A stretch of DNA of 50,592 bases from Acidobacteriota bacterium (GTDB taxonomy: Bacteria > Acidobacteriota > Vicinamibacteria > Fen-336). The stretch is from assembly GCA_022340545.1 (NCBI GenBank), contig JAJDNV010000014.1, positions 1 to 50,592 of the forward strand. The letters run 5' to 3'. Under the pieces are notes generated by a model, which was not told the origin of the DNA, made no database searches, and was given only the letters and a program-made list of their open reading frames with translations. Position numbers and translations under genes: made by a program. Below, piece by piece: positions 17,551 to 24,592 of this stretch. Every line of letters begins with the position of its first letter. Position 1 is the stretch's first letter.

Positions 17551-17571
17551 CCCACGCCAGCGGCTTGTCAA
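17543..17571 (-). promoter_or_regulatory. Promoter for the aminotransferase/CoA-transferase operon
   Basis: Read on the minus strand: -35 TTGACA (17571-17566), a 17-base spacer and -10 TGTAAT (17548-17543), close to sigma-70 consensus. Predicted start is near 17536, about 50 bases before the ATG at 17485. The CGAA/TTCG array covers the start region and leader, suggesting repression unless the inducer is bound. Confidence 0.65.
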
Positions 17572-17591
17572 CGGTGTCTCGAGGGTCCGTC

Positions 17592-18395
17592 ATGGCCAGG
17601 GTCCACCTCCAGTTCGAAGGCAGCCCCGACTTCGTTCAGTCCCTCGCCCGAGGCCTCGAGGTCATCCGCTCCTTCGATGAGGAGCAGCCCTCCCCCAGTC
17701 TGTCGGAGCTGGCCGAGCGCACGGGCCTCTCCCGGGCCACTGTGCGACGGAGCCTCCTGACGCTCGCGCACCTCGGGTACGTGGGGCAGAAGGGGCGGCA
17801 GTTCTTCCTGACGCCGCGAATCCTCGAGCTGGGCTTCGGCTACCTGTCGTCCCTGGGCCTCCCCGAGCTCGCCCTGCCCTTCATGGAGACACTGGCCCAG
17901 CGGGTGGGGGAGTCCTGCTCCCTGACCGTCCTAGACGACGCCGACATCGTGTACGTCGCGCGTGTGCCCGTGCGCCGCATCATGGCCATCTCGCTGGGCG
18001 TGGGCGCGCGCCTGCCCGCGTTCGCGGCGTCGATGGGCCGCGTGCTCCTCGCGGGGCTTCCCGACGACGCGCTCGACGAGTGGCTCACCCGGGCCTCCAC
18101 CCGTCCGCTGACGCCCCACACCGTCCACGAGAAGAGCGCCCTCCGGGCCGAGATCCTTCGGGTACGCGCTCAGGGCTACGCGGTCGTCCTGCAGGAGCTG
18201 GAGCTGGGCCTGTGCTCGATCGCGGTGCCGGTCCGCGAACGCCAAGGCCGCACTCTCGCCGCCCTCAACGTCGGCATGCCGTTCGGCCAGGGCGTGCGCG
18301 AGCGCGCCCTGAAGGAGATCCTCCCCGCCCTGCGCGAGGCCGGGCAGGCCATCGAGAACGCCATCGTGGTGGTTGCGCCCGCCGTCGAGAGCTGA
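17592..18395 (+). CDS. IclR-family regulator, PcaR/PobR-like
   Basis: DNA-binding regulator of 267 residues. The N-terminal winged helix-turn-helix (about 15-75) contains FVQSLARGLEVIRSF and LSELAERTGLSRATVRRSLLTLAHLGYV, the arrangement of beta-ketoadipate pathway regulators (PcaR, PcaU, PobR, CatR of this family). The C-terminal IclR effector domain (about 90-260) includes MAISLGVGARLPAFAASMGRVLLA and LGLCSIAVPV. The start is ATG 17592 with GAGGG six bases upstream; an upstream ATG at 17529 is inside the predicted promoter. It lies divergent to the catabolic operon and 3 bases before pcaF. Expected effector: 3-oxoadipate or a precursor. Confidence 0.93.
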   Translation: MARVHLQFEGSPDFVQSLARGLEVIRSFDEEQPSPSLSELAERTGLSRATVRRSLLTLAHLGYVGQKGRQFFLTPRILELGFGYLSSLGLPELALPFMETLAQRVGESCSLTVLDDADIVYVARVPVRRIMAISLGVGARLPAFAASMGRVLLAGLPDDALDEWLTRASTRPLTPHTVHEKSALRAEILRVRAQGYAVVLQELELGLCSIAVPVRERQGRTLAALNVGMPFGQGVRERALKEILPALREAGQAIENAIVVVAPAVES

Positions 18396-18398
18396 GCC

Positions 18399-19604
18399 AT
18401 GAAACACGCCTTCATCTGCGCCGCCGTCCGCACCCCCTTCGGCCGCTACGGGGGGGCGCTCGCTCCCGTGCGGACCGACGACCTCGCCTCGGTCCCGATC
18501 GCCGCCCTGATCGAGCGCCACCCGGGCGTCGACTGGGCCGCGCTGGACGAGGTGATCCTCGGCTGCGCCAACCAGGCGGGCGAGGACAACCGCAATGTCG
18601 CCCGCATGGCAGCGCTCCTGTCGGGCCTGCCTGATTCCGTGCCCGGGGTCACGGTGAACCGCCTGTGTGCCTCCGGTCTCGAGGCCGTCGGTCAGGCCGC
18701 GCGCGCGATCCGCCTCGGCGAGGCCGACCTCGTGCTGGCCGGTGGGGTCGAGAGCATGACACGCTCGCCGCTTGTCGTGGGCAAGGCCGGTGCGCCCTTC
18801 GGCCGCGACCAGAAGCTCGAGGACACGACGCTCGGCTGGCGCTTCGTGAACCCGGTCATGAAAGAGCGGTACGGCGTCGACTCCATGACCGAAACGGCGG
18901 AGAACCTGGCGCGCGAGCACGGGATTGCCCGGACCGACCAGGACGCCTACGCGCTGCGCAGCCAGCAGCGCACCGCGCGCGCGCGCGCCGCGGGCTCTCT
19001 CGCGGAGGAGCTCACGCCGGTGACGGTGCGATCGGGCAGGCAGACGCACGTGGTCGACCGCGACGAGCACCCGCGCCCGGACACCACGCTCGAGGCCCTG
19101 GAGGGGCTGAAGCCGCTTCTCGGCCCGGGGACGACCATCACCGCCGGAAACGCATCGGGAGTCAACGACGGCGCCGGCGCTCTGGTGCTGGCCTCGGAGG
19201 CGGCGGCCACCCGCTACGGCCTCGAGCCCCTCGCCCGGGTCGCAGCCATGGCGAGCGCGGGCGTGCCCCCCCGCACGATGGGGCTCGGGCCGGTGCCCGC
19301 CATTCGCAAGCTCCTGGCTCGGGAGGGGCGCTCGCTCGCGGACTACGACGTCGTCGAGATCAACGAGGCATTCGCGGCACAGGTACTCGCGTGCACCCGG
19401 GCGCTGGGGCTGCCCGACGACGCCGACTTCGTCAACCCCAACGGGGGGGCGATCGCGCTGGGCCATCCGCTCGGGGCGAGCGGGGCGCGCCTGTGCACAA
19501 CCGCCGTTCTCGAGATGAAGCGCCGGGGGGCTCCTCGCGCTCTCGTGAGCCTGTGCACCGGTGTGGGCCAGGGCCTCGCCCTCGGGCTGGAGATCGCGGC
19601 GTGA
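18399..19604 (+). CDS. pcaF: 3-oxoadipyl-CoA thiolase
   Basis: Cleaves 3-oxoadipyl-CoA with CoA to succinyl-CoA and acetyl-CoA. The 401 residues are the normal thiolase length. Active-site residues: nucleophile C90 ([10 protein letters not shown]), H356 (GHPLGASGA) and C386 (SLCTGVGQG). [19 protein letters not shown] near 132-150 is characteristic of the PcaF/PaaJ branch rather than acetoacetyl-CoA thiolases. It starts 3 bases after the regulator and overlaps the permease start by four bases (GTGA). With the CoA-transferase genes on the other arm this completes the lower beta-ketoadipate pathway. Confidence 0.95.
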   Translation: MKHAFICAAVRTPFGRYGGALAPVRTDDLASVPIAALIERHPGVDWAALDEVILGCANQAGEDNRNVARMAALLSGLPDSVPGVTVNRLCASGLEAVGQAARAIRLGEADLVLAGGVESMTRSPLVVGKAGAPFGRDQKLEDTTLGWRFVNPVMKERYGVDSMTETAENLAREHGIARTDQDAYALRSQQRTARARAAGSLAEELTPVTVRSGRQTHVVDRDEHPRPDTTLEALEGLKPLLGPGTTITAGNASGVNDGAGALVLASEAAATRYGLEPLARVAAMASAGVPPRTMGLGPVPAIRKLLAREGRSLADYDVVEINEAFAAQVLACTRALGLPDDADFVNPNGGAIALGHPLGASGARLCTTAVLEMKRRGAPRALVSLCTGVGQGLALGLEIAA

Positions 19605-20968
19605 GCGCCTCGCCGGGTCCCCCGGCGCCAGATATGGCGACCGGCCGCGGGTCGGCCGGCCGCCTCGGGTTCTGGATGGCCGTCGCCCTCGTCGTGGGCA
19701 ACATGATCGGCTCCGGCGTCTTTCTCCTGCCGGCCTCCCTGGCGCCGTACGGCGTCAACAGCCTCGCCGGCTGGCTCCTGTCCGCTGCGGGCGCCCTGGT
19801 GCTCGCTCTCGTCTTCGCCGCCCTGAGCCACGCCTTCCCGCGCGATGGCGGGCTGTACGTCTACACGCGGGCCGCATTCGGCCCGCTGCCCGCTTTCGTC
19901 GTGGCGTGGGGCTATTGGATCTCGGTCTGGGTCGGCAACGCCGCGATCGCCACGGGGGGGGTCAGCTATCTGAGCGCGCTCGTTCCCCCGATCGCGCGCG
20001 TTCCCGGGGCCTCGGTCTTGGCGACGCTGACGCTCCTGTGGGTGCTCACCTTCGTCAACTGCGCCGGCGTGCGCGCGGCGGGCTGGGTGCAGGCGGTCAC
20101 CACCGTCCTGAAGCTGTTGCCGCTTCTGGCCGTGGCGCTCCTCGGGATCGGCCTCGTCTTCCTGAGACGCCCGATCCCGGGCCTTGCCGAGGGGCCGCCC
20201 CTCAGCCTCGACGGGACCACCGCCGCCGCGACCCTGACGCTCTGGGCGCTCCTCGGGCTCGAGTCCGCCACCGTGCCCGCCGACAAGGTCGAGAACCCCG
20301 AGCGGACCGTCCCCCGCGCCACGATCGTCGGGACCGTCGTCACCGCCTTGATCTGCGCCCTCGCCTGCAGCGTGGTCCTCCTGCTCGTCCCCGGGTCGGA
20401 CCTCGCCACCTCGAACGCCCCATTCGCCGACGCCATCCGCCCGCTCTGGGGCCAGGGCGCGGCGACCCTCGTGGTCGTCTTCGCCGCCATCAGCGCGTTC
20501 GGGGCGCTCAACGGGTGGATCCTCCTCCAGGGCGAGCTGCCCTCGGCGATGGCCCGGGACGGCGTCTTCCCGAAGGTGTTCGCCCGTGAGTCGAAGCGCG
20601 GCACCCCCGCCTTCGCCTTCATTTTCACCAGCGGGCTCGTGACCCTGCTGGTGCTCGCGAATGCGCACTCGACGATGGTCGAGATCTTCACCTTCATGAT
20701 CCTGCTCTCGACCACCGCCTGCCTCGTCGCCTACCTCGTGTGCAGCCTCGCCCTCCTCGACCTCATGCGAAGGGGGCGGCTGCCTGGCTTCGGACGTGCA
20801 ACTCCCTGGCTGGCCGCCGCGGGCGTCCTCGGAGGCGCGTACTCGCTCTGGGCCCTCTTCGGCGCGGGCCGTGACGCCCTCCTCTGGGGCCTCGTGCTCC
20901 TCCTCGCCGCGGTGCCCGTCTACGCGCTGAGCAGACGTGACCAAAGCACCCTCGGTGAGCAGGGCTGA
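19601..20968 (+). CDS. AdiC/PotE-like basic amino acid/polyamine permease (APC family)
   Basis: Inner-membrane transporter of 455 residues with about 12 hydrophobic helices. Its first helix [19 protein letters not shown] carries the GSG substrate-backbone motif of Adi[28 protein letters not shown] (helix 6 region), GGWILLQ-type and [11 protein letters not shown] segments also align with AdiC and CadB by eye. Those relatives carry arginine, lysine, ornithine and their amines. GTG at 19601 overlaps the pcaF stop; ATG 19634 is an alternative start. Its place in the regulator operon makes it the probable importer, or substrate/product exchanger, for the amino acid that the locus degrades. Confidence 0.92.
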   Translation: MSASPGPPAPDMATGRGSAGRLGFWMAVALVVGNMIGSGVFLLPASLAPYGVNSLAGWLLSAAGALVLALVFAALSHAFPRDGGLYVYTRAAFGPLPAFVVAWGYWISVWVGNAAIATGGVSYLSALVPPIARVPGASVLATLTLLWVLTFVNCAGVRAAGWVQAVTTVLKLLPLLAVALLGIGLVFLRRPIPGLAEGPPLSLDGTTAAATLTLWALLGLESATVPADKVENPERTVPRATIVGTVVTALICALACSVVLLLVPGSDLATSNAPFADAIRPLWGQGAATLVVVFAAISAFGALNGWILLQGELPSAMARDGVFPKVFARESKRGTPAFAFIFTSGLVTLLVLANAHSTMVEIFTFMILLSTTACLVAYLVCSLALLDLMRRGRLPGFGRATPWLAAAGVLGGAYSLWALFGAGRDALLWGLVLLLAAVPVYALSRRDQSTLGEQG

Positions 20969-20976
20969 CCGGACGG

Positions 20977-21004
20977 CCGACCCGCACTTCAACCACCGGG
21001 TCGG
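20977..21004 (+). terminator. Terminator-like hairpin after the permease gene
   Basis: CCGACCCG (20977-20984) pairs perfectly with CGGGTCGG (20997-21004), loop 12 bases, starting 8 bases after the stop. No T-tract follows. Confidence 0.5.
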
Positions 21005-21061
21005 TCGGGGTCTGCGGTCCAGGTGCGAGGCCGACGCGGGCGGGTCTCTCGCGGGGTGGAG

Positions 21062-21067
21062 TAGACT
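21062..21067 (+). promoter_or_regulatory. Candidate -10 box (TAGACT) upstream of the amidohydrolase
   Basis: TAGACT lies 77 bases upstream of the chosen start. No clear -35 is seen. The rest of the 20969-21144 gap holds the hairpin at 20977 and nothing else I can identify. Confidence 0.3.
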
Positions 21068-21144
21068 GCGGATCGCCGGTCTCGTGTCGCACTACGTCTA
21101 GGCCCCCGAGAACGCCCGTCTCGGCGCCGCGGAGAGGAGTGTCG

Positions 21145-22869
21145 ATGCGCGCGCTGATCCTGATCCTGACCCTGGCCGCGGTGGTGGGCGACGGCGTCGC
21201 CGCGGGGGTCCCCGCGGCCGACTGGATCGTCCACGGCGGTCCCGTGTTGACCCTCGACCCCGGCCGGCCGAGGGTCGAGGCGGCTGCATTTGCGGGCGGT
21301 GAGGTGCTCGCCCTCGGGGCGCTGAAGAATGTCCTGGCGCTCCGGGGTCCCCTCACACAAGAGCTCGACCTCGACGGACGCGTCTTGATGCCCAGCTTCA
21401 AGGACCACCATGTTCATCTGCTCAACCTGGGCCTCACGCTTCTCAACCGCGAGCGCAACGCCGCGCTGCAGGCGGAGCTCGCCGGATTGGACGTCGAGAC
21501 AATCGCCGCGACCCTCGCTGAACGCTGCCGCCAGGCAGCGGCTGGGTCCTGGGTCACGGGCGCCGGCTGGAGCCAGGGGGTCTGGGGAGCCTCGGCTCTC
21601 CCGGGGCACGAGCCGCTGACCCGGGCGTGTCCCGACAACCCGGTGCTGCTCGCGCGCGTGGACGGCCACGCCGGCTGGGCCAACCGAGCGGCCTTGCGCT
21701 TCGCCCCGCCTGCGGGCGCCGAGCCCCCGGGTTCACGGATCGTGCGGGACGAGGACGGAACGCCCTCCGGAGCGCTGCTCGAGCGTGCGAACGAGCCGCT
21801 GCTCGCTCGGGTGCCCCCGCTGGCGGAGGCCGACGTGATCGCGGCCTTTCGCAAGGCCGTCGAGTCGCTCGCCGAGCGCGGCGTCACCGAGGCTGACGAC
21901 GCTGGCTTCCTGTCACCGCCCGGGCTGGTCGATCTCGAGGCCTCGCTCGAGCGCTACCTGGACCTCCTGACGCGCGCGGACTCCGAAAGGCCTCTGTCCG
22001 TTCGCGTGGGCCTCATGATCCCCGCCCCCAGCGCCCTCGCCACGCGCGTGCTCTCGGGTCCCCACGAGCTTTCTCCGCGACTGCACGTGACGCACCTGAA
22101 GCTCTTCGCCGACGGCGCCCTCGGCAGCCGTGGCGCGGCCCTGAGTCATCCGTATGCCGACGATCCCTCGACACACGGCGTGCCGCGGATGGATCGGGAG
22201 TCAATCAGACAGTGGGCCCGCCGGGCCCTGGACGGCGGGCTCGACGTGGCCGTTCATGCGATCGGCGACGCTGCGGTCGCCAGCGTGCTCGACGCCTACG
22301 AGACGTTGCTCGCCGAGCAGCCTTCCCTCGATCCGCGACGGCTGCGCGTGGAGCATTTCTCCTACGCCTCCGAGGCCGACATCGCCCGCGCCGCGCGCCT
22401 CGGCGTCGTGCTGGTGGTGCAGCCGGGCTTCGTGTGGCCCGATGCCCAGGGCCAGACCATGGAGGAGGAGCGAGTGGGGAGTGCCGGAGCCGCCCGCGTC
22501 TACGCGTTCGGGCGTCTCATTCGGGGGGGGGCTCGGCTTGCTGGTTCCACCGACGAGTTCGCGCTGCCGGAGCCGATCTTCCGCCACGTCCACGCCGCCG
22601 TCGCGCGTCAGAACCCCGACGGCGCACCGCCCGGCGGCTGGCAGCCGGAGAATCGCCTGACCCGCCTCGAGGGACTGAGGCTGTTCACCAGACGCCAGCC
22701 CGCCGGCGGCGGCCCGGCGAGCCCGCCACTCATGGTCGGCGGGCCGGCCGACTGGATCGTCGTGTCCGCGGACCCCCTGGGCGGCCCCGAGGGTGCGTTG
22801 CCGGGGCTGCGCGTTCACAGGACGGTCGCGGGGGGAGTCGTCATCTTCGACGACGGGGTGCTCGAGTAG
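21145..22869 (+). CDS. YtcJ-like amidohydrolase (Amidohydro_3), exported
   Basis: Metal-dependent hydrolase of 574 residues; relatives act on cyclic amides, formyl groups or N-acyl amino acids, and most are uncharacterised. An N-terminal signal peptide is evident (LILILTLAAVVG then GVAAGVPAA), so it is probably periplasmic. Metal-site motifs: DHHVHL (about 90-95), the lysine strand THLKLFADGALGSRGA, HAIGDAAV, and a late acidic GSTDEFALPEP. The C-terminal strand ADWIVVSADP closes the composite beta domain. AGGAG at 21135-21139 sits 5 bases before ATG 21145; the GTG at 21139 overlaps it and is less likely. It is co-directional with the permease operon but separated by 176 bases and a hairpin. 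Confidence 0.88.
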   Translation: MRALILILTLAAVVGDGVAAGVPAADWIVHGGPVLTLDPGRPRVEAAAFAGGEVLALGALKNVLALRGPLTQELDLDGRVLMPSFKDHHVHLLNLGLTLLNRERNAALQAELAGLDVETIAATLAERCRQAAAGSWVTGAGWSQGVWGASALPGHEPLTRACPDNPVLLARVDGHAGWANRAALRFAPPAGAEPPGSRIVRDEDGTPSGALLERANEPLLARVPPLAEADVIAAFRKAVESLAERGVTEADDAGFLSPPGLVDLEASLERYLDLLTRADSERPLSVRVGLMIPAPSALATRVLSGPHELSPRLHVTHLKLFADGALGSRGAALSHPYADDPSTHGVPRMDRESIRQWARRALDGGLDVAVHAIGDAAVASVLDAYETLLAEQPSLDPRRLRVEHFSYASEADIARAARLGVVLVVQPGFVWPDAQGQTMEEERVGSAGAARVYAFGRLIRGGARLAGSTDEFALPEPIFRHVHAAVARQNPDGAPPGGWQPENRLTRLEGLRLFTRRQPAGGGPASPPLMVGGPADWIVVSADPLGGPEGALPGLRVHRTVAGGVVIFDDGVLE

Positions 22870-22964
22870 CGCCCTCGCCTTCCCGGCGTGGTCCACCAGG
22901 CCCCTCAACCTCAGCGTGCGTCGCCCTCCGTGGTGCAACCAGGGCGGGACGAGGTCGGCGTCGC

Positions 22965-24386
22965 TCACACGAGCGGTTCGGGCAGCTCCCAGCCCTTCCG
23001 GTAGTCCTCGCGCAGGTACTGATCGGCCTCCGCCGCGTTCGTCGCCTTCATGCCCGCGGCGTCCCAGGTCAGGCGCTTGCGCGTGCGCAGGGCCACGTTC
23101 CCGAGCAGGACGAACTCGTTCAGCCGGGCGCCGTAGGAGAAGTTGGCGCAGGCCGGCCGTCCTCCCTTGCAGGCCTGCAGCCAGTCGGCGTGAATGCCGT
23201 CGACCCGGGGCAACGTCCGAGCGGGGCGAACGTACTCGCGGTGTCTCTCGAGCGGCAGGAGACGAGGCATTCCCGACCAGCCCGCGCAGGTGATGTACCC
23301 GCGCTCGCCCACGAAGAGGATGCCATCGACACCCTCGCCGAGCCTCTGTTTCGGGTCATCGGTGTCGATGTCGGCCGGGGTCGGCGGTCTCAGGCCCCCG
23401 TCGTACCAGTGGACCGACAGCGGACCCCGGTTGCCGCGCGCGCCGAAACGCCAGGTGACGAACACCCCGTACGAGCAGATCTCGGGGTCCACCCCGGTCG
23501 AGCTGGCCTCTACGGTCTCGGGGGCACCGAGATCCAGGGCGAAGAACGCGGGATCCATGTCGTGGAGCCCCTGGTCCGGCAGCGTCCCGCCGCCGAAGGG
23601 CCAGAAGCGGCGCCACTTGCACGGCACGTAGGCGGGGTGGAAGGGGCGAGGCTCACGCGGGCCGAGCCACAGGTCCCAGTTCAGGCCGGGGGGCACGTCG
23701 TGCGTGCCCTCGGGGATCTCCTGCCGTCGGATGGACCCGCCCCCGCCGCTCCAGCTGTGTACCTCTTTCACCGCGCCGATGGCGCCGTCCCAGATCCACT
23801 CGGCGGTCTGGCGATGGCCCTCGCCCGCGCGGCCCTGGATGCCCAACTGGGTGGCCACGCCGGTCTCGGCCGCGACCCGCGCCACCGCCCGGGACTCCCA
23901 CACGTTGTGACTCAGGGGCTTCTCGCAGTAGACGTGCTTGCCGGCCCTCATCGCGAGGATCGACGCGTACGCGTGCAGGTGGTCCGGGGTGGAGACCACG
24001 ACGGCGTCGATCGCCTTCTCCTTCTCGAGCATCACCCGAAAGTCCTCGTACACCCCGCATCGATAGTTGGGCGTGCTCGAGGCGTAGAAGCTCTCGATCT
24101 CGGCCTTGACCGGCCCGCGTCCCGCGCGCCCGCGGAAATAGAAGGCGCTGAGGTCCCAGTCCTCCGCGGGGTCGGCGATCGCGATCACCTGGCAGTCCTT
24201 CTCGTGCAGCAGGGCGCGCGTGTTCGTCCGACCCTGTCCCCCGACGCCGATCATGGCAACGTTCACCTTGTCGCTGGGGGCCACGAACCCGGGGCCGCCC
24301 AGCACGTGCCGGGGCACGATGGTCGCGACGGCGGCGGCCGACCCTGCGGCGATGAACCGTCGCCGACTGTTGGCTTGCTGGCTCAT
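22965..24386 (-). CDS. Gfo/Idh/MocA-family oxidoreductase, Tat-exported
   Basis: NAD(P)-dependent oxidoreductase of 473 residues. Start ATG 24386 follows GGAGG (24391-24395); the longer frame to 24530 is dismissed. A twin-arginine signal is present (NSRRRFIAAGSAAAVAT, residues about 6-22), so it is folded in the cytosol and exported. The Rossmann motif is MIGVGGQG (about 42-49); the catalytic-side CEKPLSHN is about 133-140. The long C-terminal half (WGPREPRPFHP-like and WPFGGGTLPDQGLHDMD segments) is typical of the secreted planctomycete/acidobacterial group linked to sugar metabolism. The substrate is unknown, perhaps a sugar or inositol derivative. Confidence 0.9.
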   Translation of the reverse strand: MSQQANSRRRFIAAGSAAAVATIVPRHVLGGPGFVAPSDKVNVAMIGVGGQGRTNTRALLHEKDCQVIAIADPAEDWDLSAFYFRGRAGRGPVKAEIESFYASSTPNYRCGVYEDFRVMLEKEKAIDAVVVSTPDHLHAYASILAMRAGKHVYCEKPLSHNVWESRAVARVAAETGVATQLGIQGRAGEGHRQTAEWIWDGAIGAVKEVHSWSGGGGSIRRQEIPEGTHDVPPGLNWDLWLGPREPRPFHPAYVPCKWRRFWPFGGGTLPDQGLHDMDPAFFALDLGAPETVEASSTGVDPEICSYGVFVTWRFGARGNRGPLSVHWYDGGLRPPTPADIDTDDPKQRLGEGVDGILFVGERGYITCAGWSGMPRLLPLERHREYVRPARTLPRVDGIHADWLQACKGGRPACANFSYGARLNEFVLLGNVALRTRKRLTWDAAGMKATNAAEADQYLREDYRKGWELPEPLV

Positions 24387-24560
24387 AGCGCCTCCCTGCG
24401 GCGCCCAGTGGTCGGGCGCCGGCAGGCCCAGCCTATCCGAAATCGGGGCCGTGTGTCTCTCGGCGAATGCCGGCCAGGCCTCCCTCCGCGAGCCCACGCC
24501 GCACGGCCGGAGAGCGCCACGAGGGGACATGACACTCGATTTCAGCTGGCGCAGTCCGGA

Positions 24561-24575
24561 CCGGGTTCAACCCGG
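24561..24575 (-). terminator. Inverted repeat downstream of the DUF5916 gene
   Basis: CCGGGTT / AACCCGG, a 7-bp stem centred on one base, lies about 18 bases beyond the stop of the minus-strand DUF5916 gene. A second small stem, AGAAG-CAC-CTTCT (24582-24594), overlaps that stop. Both are terminator-like in position. Confidence 0.4.
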
Positions 24576-24592
24576 GCTGACAGAAGCACCTT

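Noticed and set aside
17529-17591. Upstream ATG for the IclR gene
   Set aside because: It lies inside the predicted promoter/operator; ATG 17592 has a ribosome site and a normal IclR N-terminus.
11586-19604. Aromatic (catechol/protocatechuate) degradation cluster
   Set aside because: CatIJ and PcaF are shared with that pathway, but no dioxygenase, cycloisomerase, lactone isomerase or enol-lactonase gene is present; aminotransferases and a basic amino acid permease fill the operons instead.
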